Below are positions 1 to 6,976 of a stretch of 8,047 nt of DNA, one piece after another. The notes beneath the pieces are model-generated. The model made no database searches, had not been told where the DNA came from, and was given only the letters and a program-made list of their open reading frames with translations. Each line of letters opens with the position of its first letter. Within the stretch, counting starts at the first letter, position 1. The translations under genes were made by a program, and so were the position numbers. The DNA is from an uncultured Bacteroidota bacterium (lineage in GTDB: Bacteria > Bacteroidota > Bacteroidia > Chitinophagales > Chitinophagaceae), in the NCBI GenBank assembly GCA_903835145.1, contig CAILMA010000598.1, positions 1 to 8,047 of the forward strand, in the 5' to 3' direction.

Positions 1-324
1 GAAGAAAAATTCAGGAAGAACCGGCTACCGATGGATATGAGCCGCAACCTGATTATGATATTTAAAGAGTCGCTGAACAACATACTGAAATACGCGTCAG
101 CCAAGAATATTACGCTTGACATAACGCTAAAAAGAAAAGATGTGCTGCAAATGATATTGAAAGACGATGGAAAAGGCTTTGATACCCAGGTTGTAAAAAA
201 AGGAAATGGAATCAATAACATGATGGTGCGTGCCGAGCGGCTAAACGGACGACTTTACATTGATAGCCGGCCGGGTAAGGGTGCAATCATCAGTTTGACT
301 TTCAGGGTCCCGAAGGGCACTTAG
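1..324 (+). CDS. Sensor histidine kinase, C-terminal ATPase domain (5' end outside window)
   Basis: This is the last 107 codons of a two-component sensor kinase; the frame is open to base 1, so the sensor and the phospho-acceptor histidine lie upstream of the window. The fragment holds a complete GHKL-type ATP-binding core. The N-box is at residues 17-31 of the fragment (E23, N26, N27 in KESLNNILKYA), the G1 box DDGKGFD is at 55-61, and the G2 box GNGINNM is at 68-74, followed by RAERLNGRLYIDSRPGKG, the usual end of LytS/NarX-like (HPK7-type) kinases. Such kinases phosphorylate a response regulator that is often encoded next to them; none is seen downstream here, so the partner is upstream or elsewhere. 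The family call is strong; the signal sensed cannot be told. The stop is TAG at 322-324. Confidence 0.9.
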   Translation, partial: EEKFRKNRLPMDMSRNLIMIFKESLNNILKYASAKNITLDITLKRKDVLQMILKDDGKGFDTQVVKKGNGINNMMVRAERLNGRLYIDSRPGKGAIISLTFRVPKGT

Positions 325-327
325 GAA

Positions 328-346
328 CAATGAAAATATTTCATTG
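328..346. repeat. 8-bp perfect inverted repeat with 3-base spacer
   Basis: CAATGAAA (328-335) and TTTCATTG (339-346) are perfect reverse complements separated by ATA. With a mismatch the pairing extends two further pairs outward. It lies 3 bases after the kinase stop codon. It could be an mRNA 3'-end hairpin or a dimeric-regulator site. It is AT-rich and lacks a following U-run, so it is not a standard intrinsic terminator. Confidence 0.55.
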
Positions 347-420
347 CTCGGTGACGAGGTTATAACAAAATACAATAAAAATAGAGCAAAAACAAATGCC
401 CCATTTTAATCAGCGGGAAG

Positions 421-450
421 TTTCTAACAATCCTACAAATTCTATAATTG
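421..450 (+). promoter_or_regulatory. Weak candidate promoter for the EamA gene
   Basis: TATAATTG (443-450) differs by one base from the Bacteroidota -7 consensus TAnnTTTG, and TTTC (421-424) stands 18 bases upstream where a -33 TTTG would be expected. If it is real, transcription would start at or very near the ATG at 455, giving an essentially leaderless mRNA. That makes the call doubtful. Confidence 0.22.
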
Positions 451-454
451 ATTG

Positions 455-1339
455 ATGACTGAGCAGGGAAGTTCTAATAAATACCTGGTTCCGGGTATGG
501 TAATTAGTATGTTGATTTGGGGACTGAGCTGGCCATCAAATAAAGTACTAACAAATTATTGCTCGGTTGTCAATTTTACCGTTTACCGCTATGCGATAGT
601 GATAGTAACAATGTTGTTGTTGCTGAAGGCGCTAAAAATAGGCTACAAAATCACTACGGCAGGTATACCGGCCGTAGTGGCTTCAGGTGTCTTGCTTGCT
701 TTGTATTGTTTTTTTCTTTTCAAAGGTCTTAAAAGCGGCACAGCCGGAGCAGGTGGTGTGCTCGTATCAGTTATGAACCCGGTACTTGCGTACGTAATTG
801 GTATCGTTATTGGCAGAAAATTGCCCGTAGGAAGGGAATTCATCGGCTTGGTACTGGGGCTGGTGGCTGGCGTTGTATTGCTTAAAGCGTGGGAGAATAC
901 CAGCATTTTTTCTCTTGGTGGCAATTTATATTTCCTGTTGGCTGCGCTTACGTGGTCGGTTATGAGCAAGGTAACATCATTTGGTTCGCGATATGGTATG
1001 TCTCTTGCGTTTAGTTTGTGGCAGTACGCCGTTACATTTTTATGTCTGATTCCGCTAACCGATTTTGCAGAGTTACAAAGAGCAGTTTACATCACTGACC
1101 CCTTGTTTTGGCTCAATTTGTTTTTTGGTTCAGCTATCGTAACTGCTTTGGCTACTACCATATACTTCTATACCACTACCCGCCTCGGGTCTGAAAAAGC
1201 GAGCAGCTTTATTTTTCTCGTGCCATTTGGCGCGGCAGTTTCATCCAGGATATTGCTGGGGGAAACGATTCACTGGAATACTTCCACCGGTGGCATGCTG
1301 GGTATAGCGGCCGTATATATTATGATTAAGAAGAAATAG
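455..1339 (+). CDS. EamA-family (drug/metabolite transporter superfamily) permease
   Basis: This is a 294-residue inner-membrane protein made almost entirely of hydrophobic segments, consistent with ten transmembrane helices arranged as two repeated EamA halves (about residues 10-145 and 155-292). Family signatures include the first-helix [11 protein letters not shown], the end of helix 4 with NPVLAYVIG at about 108-116, and the opening of the second half [10 protein letters not shown]. It ends in a basic IKKK tail on the cytoplasmic side. EamA proteins export or take up small metabolites such as amino acids and nucleotide precursors; substrate cannot be read from sequence. Length (about 290-300) is normal. 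I chose the ATG at 455; a TTG immediately before it (452) gives one extra residue and is less likely. No Shine-Dalgarno is visible, as is usual in Bacteroidota. It stands alone, with spacers of 130 and 160 bases on either side. Confidence 0.88.
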   Translation: MTEQGSSNKYLVPGMVISMLIWGLSWPSNKVLTNYCSVVNFTVYRYAIVIVTMLLLLKALKIGYKITTAGIPAVVASGVLLALYCFFLFKGLKSGTAGAGGVLVSVMNPVLAYVIGIVIGRKLPVGREFIGLVLGLVAGVVLLKAWENTSIFSLGGNLYFLLAALTWSVMSKVTSFGSRYGMSLAFSLWQYAVTFLCLIPLTDFAELQRAVYITDPLFWLNLFFGSAIVTALATTIYFYTTTRLGSEKASSFIFLVPFGAAVSSRILLGETIHWNTSTGGMLGIAAVYIMIKKK

Positions 1340-1499
1340 ACAATCCTGGAGTGCAGCACACTATTTTCACCTGCGGCCATTGAGATATGTACCGACTGCG
1401 ATACTTTATGCGCTTTGCAAGTCGCTCAAAATATGCTCAGGACCACCCTGTGTTCCCAATTTTTCACAAAAACACCTATCTTACCCTAAATTTTACCGT
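1340..1499. other. Non-coding spacer between EamA and the sugar transporter
   Basis: The downstream transporter frame is open back to a TTG at 1380, but the 40 extra residues it would encode (rich in C, P and K) are neither membrane-like nor like the family's N-terminus, so I treat this as the 5' region of the transporter gene. TATCTTAC at 1477-1484 is a partial match to the TAnnTTTG -7 box, without a clear -33 partner. No strong terminator follows the EamA stop. Confidence 0.5.
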
Positions 1500-3164
1500 A
1501 TGCTTGAACAACAAGGTCAAAAACCTGCTGCCGCTAACTCAGGCGCACTATCTACGTTAATTACGGTTTTCTTTTTCTGGGGCTTTATAGCAGCTGGTAA
1601 TGGGGTGTTCATACCCTATTGCAAGCACTACTTCAATCTTGACCAGTTTCAATCTCAGCTCATTGACTTTGCATTCTATCTGGCTTACTACCTTGGGGCT
1701 TTACTGCTTTATTTTATGGCTTCCTTCCTTAAAAAAGATGTGATAGCCCGCTGGGGCTATAAAAACAGTATCGTTTACGGTTTGCTGTTTTCGGCCATAG
1801 GTGCCGTCATTATGATAGTGGCTGTCAATGCCAATACTTTCCCTGGCATGCTTGCGGGGCTCTTTGCGGTAGCACTTGGCTTCTCGCTACAACAAACCGC
1901 AGCCAATCCCTTTGCCGCCCTTCTGGGCCCTGCTGAAACCGGGTCACACCGCATAACCCTTGGTGGCGGTATCAACTCATTCGGTACAGCCATAGGGCCT
2001 ATTGTTGTTGCATTGGCTTTGTTTGGTGCCACCAAGGCAACTGACGCTCAAATAAACTCACTTGGTTTAGGAAAAGTAACAACACTCTATGCCTGTGTTG
2101 GTGTGTTATTTATAATAGCTGCATCAGTATTTTTCTTCTCAAAAAAACTACCGCTGGGTAAGTATGAGACCGAGACTGAGAAATCGCCGAAGGCCCTTAC
2201 TGCATTGCTGGTGATGACGGTATTACTGATCGCCATTTTCGTGCCGGTATTCCGAAGTTATCTTGTCGTCACCGATGATAAAAACCTCCTGCAGGAGATA
2301 GAAATTACCCGCTTAAAATGGCTTATAGGCGGCCTCGTAGTTATAGTTGCCACCCTGCTCTATTCGCTGCAAAGTGCCAGGAAAAATGCAACAGGCTGGG
2401 GCGCCATGAAGTACCCGCAACTTGTACTCGGCATGCTGGCTATATTCACTTATGTAGGAGTAGAAGTAACCGTGCAAAGTAATATGGGTGAATTACTCAA
2501 ACAGCCTGCTTTCGGAGGCTATACTTCATCTCAGGTTGCACCATTTATCTCTATGTACTGGGGCAGCCTTATGATAGGGCGCTGGACTGGCTCCATAAAA
2601 ATATTTGAACCGGGTGCAGCATTAAAAAATATGCTGTTGTTCGTAGTTCCGGTTGTGGCATTTGGTGTTGTATTGGCGGTCAACTATGTGGCACAGAATG
2701 ATATTCAGCCACTGTATGCATACATAGTATGCATTCTTATACAGGGCATAGCGTTCTATATCAGCCGCGATAAGCCGGCACGCACACTCCTTATTTTCTC
2801 GCTGCTGGGGGCTGCGTGCATGCTGGTTGGCATATTATCTACAGGCAAGGTGGCTATATACTCCTTCCTAAGTGGTGGCTTGTTCTGCTCTATTATGTGG
2901 CCATGCATTTTTGCTTTGTCCATTGCCGGGCTCGGTAAGCTTACATCGCAGGGCTCGGCCTTTCTTATCATGATGATTCTGGGTGGAGCAATTATCCCGC
3001 CTATACAGGGTAAGCTTGCCGACCTCGAAAGCATTGGTATTCATAATTCATATTGGGTTCCCGTAGCAGGCTTTGCCTACCTTGCATGGTATGCTTTCGC
3101 AGTGCGGAGAATGCTACAAAAACAAGGAATTGACTATGATGCGGGAGCAGGTTCTGGGCATTGA
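1500..3164 (+). CDS. FucP/GluP-type MFS sugar transporter (glucose/galactose class)
   Basis: This 554-residue major-facilitator protein is of the fucose/glucose permease family and most likely brings a free hexose across the inner membrane. Family marks are [14 protein letters not shown] (24-37), [14 protein letters not shown] (131-144), [10 protein letters not shown] (158-167), the helix pair around [14 protein letters not shown] (352-365), and [14 protein letters not shown] (466-479) followed by [19 protein letters not shown] (483-501). FucP and GluP are about 410-440 residues; this protein has an enlarged middle with two extra hydrophobic segments (about 232-251 and 273-290), giving perhaps 14 helices. 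The acidic residues matching FucP D46 and E135 appear as G35 and Q132. The start is the ATG at 1500, which gives the normal short hydrophilic N-terminus. The 3' end overlaps the ROK kinase gene by 29 bases, so the two form an operon. The exact sugar is inferred from the kinase partner only. Confidence 0.87.
   Translation: MLEQQGQKPAAANSGALSTLITVFFFWGFIAAGNGVFIPYCKHYFNLDQFQSQLIDFAFYLAYYLGALLLYFMASFLKKDVIARWGYKNSIVYGLLFSAIGAVIMIVAVNANTFPGMLAGLFAVALGFSLQQTAANPFAALLGPAETGSHRITLGGGINSFGTAIGPIVVALALFGATKATDAQINSLGLGKVTTLYACVGVLFIIAASVFFFSKKLPLGKYETETEKSPKALTALLVMTVLLIAIFVPVFRSYLVVTDDKNLLQEIEITRLKWLIGGLVVIVATLLYSLQSARKNATGWGAMKYPQLVLGMLAIFTYVGVEVTVQSNMGELLKQPAFGGYTSSQVAPFISMYWGSLMIGRWTGSIKIFEPGAALKNMLLFVVPVVAFGVVLAVNYVAQNDIQPLYAYIVCILIQGIAFYISRDKPARTLLIFSLLGAACMLVGILSTGKVAIYSFLSGGLFCSIMWPCIFALSIAGLGKLTSQGSAFLIMMILGGAIIPPIQGKLADLESIGIHNSYWVPVAGFAYLAWYAFAVRRMLQKQGIDYDAGAGSGH
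3124..3128 (+). promoter_or_regulatory. Shine-Dalgarno-like AAGGA for the ROK gene
   Basis: AAGGA sits inside the 3' end of the transporter gene, 7 bases before the ATG at 3136. It is the clearest Shine-Dalgarno-like site I see before a gene in this window, and it supports the internal start over the longer upstream frame. Ribosomes finishing the transporter would pass through this site, so translational coupling is plausible. Confidence 0.5.
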
Positions 3165-4065
3165 TATTGGTGGCACCAACACGAAATTCGGGATAGTAAA
3201 CAAACGGGGAGAAATCCTTGTGAGTGGCGGCATGGCTACTACCGGGCACAATACTCCGGCTGAATTCGTTGCAGCTTTAAAAAGTGAGCTCGGCCCACTT
3301 TTGCAAAACCATCATATATCGGGTGTTGGTATCGGCGCTCCGAATGGCAACTACTATACGGGTGAAATAAAATTTGCGCCCAACCTGCCGTGGCATGGTG
3401 TAATACCAATGGCAGCACTTATGCAGGAGGCACTGGGGGTAAAAACTGCACTTACAAATGATGCCAATGCCGCAGCGATAGGCGAAATGACCTATGGAGC
3501 AGCAAAGGGCATGAAAGACTTTATACTCGTAACGCTTGGCACTGGCCTGGGTAGCGGATTTGTAGCCAACGGGCAGCTTATTTATGGCAGCGATGGCTTT
3601 GCCGGCGAGCTCGGGCATGTCATAGCCGTTCGCGATGGTAGAATGTGTGGTTGCGGGCGGAAAGGCTGCCTTGAAACCTATGCCTCAGCCACAGGTATTG
3701 TGCGTTCGGCAAAGGAATGGCTCCTGGCTTCAGACAACAAATCTGTACTGCGCCATCAGCAGGAAATAACATCAGAAAGCATTCATGCTGCTGCGATGGA
3801 AGGAGACAACATGGCATTAGACCTATTCGCCTACACCGGTAAAATACTGGGTCAGACCCTTGCCGATGCTATCGCAATAACCTCGCCGGAGGCTATTATA
3901 TTTTTTGGTGGGCTGGCCAATGCAGGAGAGCTGCTCTTTAGCCATGTGCAAAGGCATATGGAAGAAAACCTGCTTAATATTTACCAAAATAAAGTTTCGC
4001 TCATTATGTCTGCACTGCCGGGGTCTGACGCTGCCATTTTGGGGGCAAGCGCATTGGCCTGGTGA
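3136..4065 (+). CDS. ROK-family sugar kinase, glucokinase-like
   Basis: This 309-residue cytoplasmic kinase phosphorylates a hexose, most likely glucose, at O6 using ATP or a similar donor. The N-terminal phosphate-binding motif DIGGTNTK is at residues 10-17. The catalytic base is D109 in LTNDANAAA. Sugar-contacting E158 and H161 lie in GELGH, and the full ROK zinc signature [10 protein letters not shown] is at 171-180, with H161, C171, C173 and C178 as expected zinc ligands. The second nucleotide-binding motif FFGG is at 256-259. Length matches ROK glucokinases; there is no N-terminal helix-turn-helix, so it is an enzyme and not a ROK repressor. The frame is open back to 3073, deep in the transporter gene, but the ATG at 3136 (or 3139) places the start just before the conserved strand and has AAGGA upstream. 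The overlap with the sugar transporter suggests uptake followed by phosphorylation. Mannose, fructose or N-acetylglucosamine are alternative substrates. Confidence 0.9.
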   Translation: MMREQVLGIDIGGTNTKFGIVNKRGEILVSGGMATTGHNTPAEFVAALKSELGPLLQNHHISGVGIGAPNGNYYTGEIKFAPNLPWHGVIPMAALMQEALGVKTALTNDANAAAIGEMTYGAAKGMKDFILVTLGTGLGSGFVANGQLIYGSDGFAGELGHVIAVRDGRMCGCGRKGCLETYASATGIVRSAKEWLLASDNKSVLRHQQEITSESIHAAAMEGDNMALDLFAYTGKILGQTLADAIAITSPEAIIFFGGLANAGELLFSHVQRHMEENLLNIYQNKVSLIMSALPGSDAAILGASALAW

Positions 4066-4131
4066 CGCTTTCAAGGATTCACACGAAGCTTAGCCCAGAA
4101 TAAAGTTGCGATTTATAGCAGTTGAAAGTTG

Positions 4132-4157
4132 AGGCAGTTTGCTGTGCTAACCTGCCT
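4132..4157. terminator. Weak hairpin between convergent genes
   Basis: AGGCAG (4132-4137) and CTGCCT (4152-4157) can form a 6-bp stem with a 14-base loop in the 97-base gap between the ends of the ROK and DUF1684 genes. It is placed where a bidirectional terminator would be expected, but the T-run is poor on both strands, so the call is tentative. Confidence 0.25.
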
Positions 4158-4162
4158 ATTCT

Positions 4163-4771
4163 TCAATAGCCGGGTTTATGCCCGAATATTTTTTCCCCGG
4201 CATTTATTTCAACTTTAAGTGTATTAACTCTTGGAGGTATAACATACGGATAACCCTTTTCATAGGCAGTGTGTGGATTGTAACTTTTGTTGAAGTCCAG
4301 AACGATGTTCGCACCTTTTATGTCAGTTATTGCCACATCGAGGTAGCGGCCGCCACCAAAGGTTTCATGGTAGTTGGTCAAGTCGTTAAACGGTATAAGC
4401 AACTTGATTGTTCTGTCATCGTCAGGAGTAGCGAGCACCCTGTAAATGACGAGTGACAGTGCCGCACCCTTCAGGTTAAAACGAGCAATTCCAAACTCGC
4501 GAACAGACAAAGGCTTGCCACCGTGCATGGTATTCATCATAAAAGGGCGTGCACCATTTATTGGTTCAAACGTACCTTTTACGCAATAGTCTTCATCAGG
4601 TTTAAAGAATCGGAGGTATTGGGTATCACTGGCTTTTAATGGCGGTTTGTCGGTTAACAACCGGGCCCTATAAGCTTCCCGATAGAGTTGTAACTTTTCA
4701 GTGTAAGACTGCCCCTGTGCAAGAAACGGGATTGAAAGCAATACAATCAATAAATTTTTCACAAGCATCAT
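4163..4771 (-). CDS. Exported DUF1684-family protein
   Basis: This 202-residue protein of unknown function starts with a secretion signal (MMLVKNLLIVLLSIPFLAQG, residues 1-20), with likely cleavage near residue 20-21 and no lipoprotein cysteine, so it is probably periplasmic. The mature part carries the DUF1684 signature: LLIPFNDLTNYHETFGGGRYLDV (124-146), LDFNKSYNPHTAY (158-170), and the tail IPPRVNTLKVEINAGEK (178-194). The family is common in Bacteroidota and Actinobacteria, and no biochemical activity is firmly known to me. As I recall, members usually have a cysteine in the NPxCAY segment and a second one a few residues later; here these positions read T168 and about Y176, leaving C63 as the only cysteine. 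It is encoded opposite to its neighbours, tail to tail with the ROK gene and head to head with the Nif3 gene, so it is transcribed on its own. The start is the first of two adjacent ATG codons. Confidence 0.85.
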   Translation of the reverse strand: MMLVKNLLIVLLSIPFLAQGQSYTEKLQLYREAYRARLLTDKPPLKASDTQYLRFFKPDEDYCVKGTFEPINGARPFMMNTMHGGKPLSVREFGIARFNLKGAALSLVIYRVLATPDDDRTIKLLIPFNDLTNYHETFGGGRYLDVAITDIKGANIVLDFNKSYNPHTAYEKGYPYVIPPRVNTLKVEINAGEKIFGHKPGY

Positions 4772-4783
4772 TTTTTATCTTGT

Positions 4784-4812
4784 GTAAGATAGATTGTTAG
4801 GCCCAAAGTCAA
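4784..4812 (-). promoter_or_regulatory. Candidate promoter for the DUF1684 gene
   Basis: Read on the minus strand, TTGAC (4812-4808) is followed 18 bases after its TTG by TATCTTAC (4791-4784), a partial match to the Bacteroidota -7 box TAnnTTTG. Transcription would start a few bases later, leaving a short leader of roughly ten bases before the ATG at 4771. The spacing fits but the -7 match is imperfect. Confidence 0.33.
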
Positions 4813-4846
4813 TAATATTTTCTAAGTATTTTTAAAATTGCTGTCG

Positions 4847-4856
4847 CACCTTTGCA
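4847..4856 (+). promoter_or_regulatory. Candidate -7 box for the Nif3/zinc-ribbon operon
   Basis: CACCTTTGCA resembles the TAnnTTTGCA form of the Bacteroidota -7 element, with C in place of the first T. It lies about 37 bases before the Nif3 ATG, a normal leader length. No clear TTTG is found at the -33 position, which here is a T-rich stretch. Confidence 0.4.
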
Positions 4857-4893
4857 ATTAGCGTAGCCTATTGGCTAAAAGAACCACAACCAA

Positions 4894-5994
4894 ATGAAGT
4901 TAACAGAAATTATAGCGGCAATAGAACAATATGCACCTCCTGTTTACCAGGAGAGTTATGACAATTGTGGCATTCAGGTGGGCGACCCGGCTGCTGAAAT
5001 AACCGGAGCTCTTTTGACACTTGATGTAACGGAAGCTGTGCTTGACGAAGCCATGAGCAGGAACTGCAACCTGATAGTGGCACACCACCCATTGATATTT
5101 TCAGGGCTTAAAAGAATAACCGGTAGCAACTATGTAGAACGCATAGTGCAGAAGGCCATTAAAAATGATATAGTTATTTATGCAGCACACACCAACCTCG
5201 ATAATATGCACAATGGCGTAAATGCCATGATTGCCAAAAAGCTCGGTCTGGTGAACAATGCCGTTCTTGCGCCAATGGGTAATCTGCTCAATAAACTATA
5301 TACCTACGCTCCCGCAGCCATTGCTGACAAGGTGCGCAATGCCATGTTTGACGCAGGTGCCGGAGCCATAGGAAACTACGGGGAATGCAGTTTTAATACC
5401 GTAGGAGAAGGGACCTTCAGACCAGGCAGCGAGGCAAACCCGGCCATAGGTCAGGCCGGCGGAAAGCGGGAAGCTGTTGCTGAAGTAAAGATTGAGGTGC
5501 TGGTGGAAAAACACCGGGAAAGTGCCGTGATAAGTGCAATGCGCGCAGCCCATAGCTACGAAGAAGTAGCCTATGAACTGGTACCAATAGCCAACAAACA
5601 CCAGCAGATAGGCGCAGGAATGGTGGGTAACCTTACTGAGCCAATGGATGAGGTAGCATTTTTAACATTTCTTAAAAGCGTGATGAAAACGGAGTGTATA
5701 CGGCACACTGCACTCAGGGGGAAAAAGATAGAAAGAGTAGCCCTATGTGGTGGCGCAGGCAGCTTCCTGCTTAAAAATGCAATGCACGCGAAAGCCGACA
5801 TTTTTATTACGGGCGACTACAAATACCACCAGTTTTTTGATGCCGAAGGAAGGATAATAATAGCTGATATAGGTCACTATGAAAGCGAACAATTTACGCC
5901 AGAAATATTTGAAGAGGTTTTAAAGAAAAAATTCCCTAATTTTGCCATTCTTTTATCAAACGTATTAACTAATCCCGTAAAATATTTTCGCTGA
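4894..5994 (+). CDS. Nif3-like dinuclear metal centre protein (YqfO type)
   Basis: This 366-residue cytoplasmic protein belongs to the Nif3/NGG1p-interacting-factor family, which form toroidal hexamers with two metals per subunit. Some databases label it GTP cyclohydrolase 1 type 2, but that activity is not general and I do not assert it. Visible metal-ligand motifs are AHHPLIF (H64, H65), TNLDN (D103) and GHYESE (H328, E332), together with the conserved GDYKYHQF at 307-314. Between the two Nif3 halves, about residues 133-237, there is an inserted PII/CutA-like domain (KLYTYAP through SYEEVAYELVPI), which marks the long YqfO-type form; the short E. coli YbgI type is about 250 residues. All key residues are present, so it should be functional. 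The start is ATG 4894, with no Shine-Dalgarno. It is followed one base later by the zinc-ribbon gene. Confidence 0.93.
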   Translation: MKLTEIIAAIEQYAPPVYQESYDNCGIQVGDPAAEITGALLTLDVTEAVLDEAMSRNCNLIVAHHPLIFSGLKRITGSNYVERIVQKAIKNDIVIYAAHTNLDNMHNGVNAMIAKKLGLVNNAVLAPMGNLLNKLYTYAPAAIADKVRNAMFDAGAGAIGNYGECSFNTVGEGTFRPGSEANPAIGQAGGKREAVAEVKIEVLVEKHRESAVISAMRAAHSYEEVAYELVPIANKHQQIGAGMVGNLTEPMDEVAFLTFLKSVMKTECIRHTALRGKKIERVALCGGAGSFLLKNAMHAKADIFITGDYKYHQFFDAEGRIIIADIGHYESEQFTPEIFEEVLKKKFPNFAILLSNVLTNPVKYFR

Positions 5995-5995
5995 T

Positions 5996-6754
5996 ATGGC
6001 CAATGTAAAAGACTTTTCAGTTGAGGAAAAACTGATAGCCGTCCTCGCATTACAGAAGATTGATTCCAAAATAGATGAGATCCAGACCTTGAAAGGCGAA
6101 CTGCCAATGGAGGTAAAAGACCTCGAAGACGAGATCGAAGGATTACAAACACGTATCAACAATATTGATGTAGAAATCAATACGATCAACGCTTTTATAG
6201 AAGCAAAAACAAACGCCAAGAAAGACGCTCAGGCACTTATTAAGAAATACGAAAAGCAACAGGACAACGTAAAGAACAACCGTGAGTTCGAAGCTATTAA
6301 TAAGGAAATGGAAATGCAGGAACTCGAAGTAAGACTTAATGAAAAACACATTAAGGATTCAAGCTTCGATCTTCGCGACCGCACCAACAGCCGGATAAAA
6401 ACCGAAGACAAAATTAAAGATGTAGAAGAAGCACTGAACATTAAGCGCTCTGAACTCGAAAAAATAACTGTTGAAACGGACAAAGAAGAAAAAGTACTTT
6501 CTGCAAAATCAGTAGAAGCAAAAGAAAAAGTTGATGCCCGCCTTCTGATCGCTTATGAAAGGATTCGCAAAAGCTACCGTAATGGTCTTGCTGTAGTGCC
6601 AATTATGCGCGACTCTTGTGGTGGTTGCTTCAATGTGATTCCTCCGCAGCGCCAGTCTGAAATAAGGCAGCATAAGAAAATTATCGTTTGCGAACATTGC
6701 GGACGTATTCTTGTAGATACTGACCTGAACGAAAAAGTAAATATCAAGGCCTAA
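5996..6754 (+). CDS. Coiled-coil C4-type zinc-ribbon protein (CT398-like)
   Basis: This 252-residue cytoplasmic protein has a long, highly charged helical region (about residues 10-195, rich in E and K, with heptad-like patterns) that should fold as an antiparallel coiled-coil hairpin. It ends in a zinc ribbon with C208 and C211 (CGGC) and C232 and C235 (CEHC). The motif NNREFEAINKE at 94-104 and the link PPQRQSEIR before the second cysteine pair are typical of the family that includes Chlamydia CT398. The Chlamydia protein has been linked to sigma-54 and the type III secretion ATPase; the general role in other bacteria is unknown, with nucleic-acid binding often proposed. Only one base separates its ATG from the Nif3 stop (TGATATG), so the two are almost certainly cotranscribed and translationally coupled. 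This pairing is seen across many phyla. A strong terminator follows. Confidence 0.92.
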   Translation: MANVKDFSVEEKLIAVLALQKIDSKIDEIQTLKGELPMEVKDLEDEIEGLQTRINNIDVEINTINAFIEAKTNAKKDAQALIKKYEKQQDNVKNNREFEAINKEMEMQELEVRLNEKHIKDSSFDLRDRTNSRIKTEDKIKDVEEALNIKRSELEKITVETDKEEKVLSAKSVEAKEKVDARLLIAYERIRKSYRNGLAVVPIMRDSCGGCFNVIPPQRQSEIRQHKKIIVCEHCGRILVDTDLNEKVNIKA

Positions 6755-6780
6755 TCTGGCTGATTAAAATAAATTTAAGG

Positions 6781-6810
6781 GGCTGATTCTTAACCGAATC
6801 AGCCTTTTTT
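6781..6810 (+). terminator. Strong intrinsic terminator of the Nif3/zinc-ribbon operon
   Basis: GGCTGATTC (6781-6789) and GAATCAGCC (6796-6804) form a perfect 9-bp stem with a 6-base TTAACC loop, followed at once by six T residues (6805-6810). It begins 27 bases after the zinc-ribbon stop. A second copy of the left arm, GGCTGATT, lies at 6758-6765. Confidence 0.92.
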
Positions 6811-6976
6811 GTGGCTTGTCTGTGACCCAAAAGGACCATTTTAAGAGACCCGGCAACTGTTAAGAAGCTGCAAATTTTTCACCCATATAGAATAAAATCA
6901 ACACACATATGCGTTTTTAGCCCTTCAAAAACCTATATTTGCACAAGTTACAATCCCTCTGATTAAAATTATTGAT
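6811..6976. other. Intergenic leader region before the glucosaminidase gene
   Basis: This 166-base stretch separates the terminator from the next gene. I see no reading frame of interest. It contains the candidate promoter at 6914-6943; otherwise nothing is recognised. Confidence 0.5.
6914..6943 (+). promoter_or_regulatory. Bacteroidota-type promoter for the glucosaminidase gene
   Basis: TATATTTG (6934-6941) is an exact match to the -7 consensus TAnnTTTG and is followed by CA, as is common in this phylum. A T-run (6914-6918) sits where the -33 element belongs, although it lacks the usual G. The predicted start, near 6946, leaves a leader of about 30 bases before the ATG at 6977. Confidence 0.6.

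Larger units (their letters stand above)
325..454. other. Intergenic spacer with adjacent palindromes
   Basis: This 130-base AT-rich gap between the kinase and the EamA permease has no credible reading frame. Right after the kinase stop there are three adjacent dyads: CAATGAAA/TTTCATTG (328-346), CTCG-GTGA-CGAG (347-358) and GTTATAAC (359-366). They may mark the 3' end of the kinase transcript, although no T-tract follows them. Confidence 0.6.

Noticed and set aside
1..120. Tyrosine in place of the common histidine in the kinase N-box (NNILKYA compared with NNxxKHA)
   Set aside because: KYA is, to my knowledge, a frequent variant in LytS-like kinases of Bacteroidota. The essential asparagine and the G boxes are intact, so it is not a sign of a dead kinase.
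1380..1499. 40-residue N-terminal extension of the MFS transporter from a TTG at 1380
   Set aside because: The extension is not membrane-like, is rich in Cys, Pro and Lys, and does not resemble the family's N-terminus. The ATG at 1500 gives the expected short hydrophilic start.
3073..3135. Longer start for the ROK kinase inside the transporter gene
   Set aside because: It would add 21 residues not typical of ROK kinases before the conserved DIGGTNTK strand. The ATG at 3136 has AAGGA at good spacing.
3001..3249. Minus-strand frames opposite the transporter/ROK junction and elsewhere (for example 643-969, 1775-2035, 5296-5601)
   Set aside because: They run opposite well-supported genes, have no recognisable domains, and are explained as antisense shadows.
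3905..4093. Small plus-strand frame overlapping the ROK gene end
   Set aside because: It lies almost entirely inside the kinase gene in another frame and its translation shows no recognisable domain.
4171..4190. Hairpin CGGG-TTTATG-CCCG followed by a T-rich stretch as a terminator for the ROK operon
   Set aside because: The stem is only 4 bp, several bases separate it from the T-run, and it lies within the coding end of the DUF1684 gene, so the pattern may be incidental.
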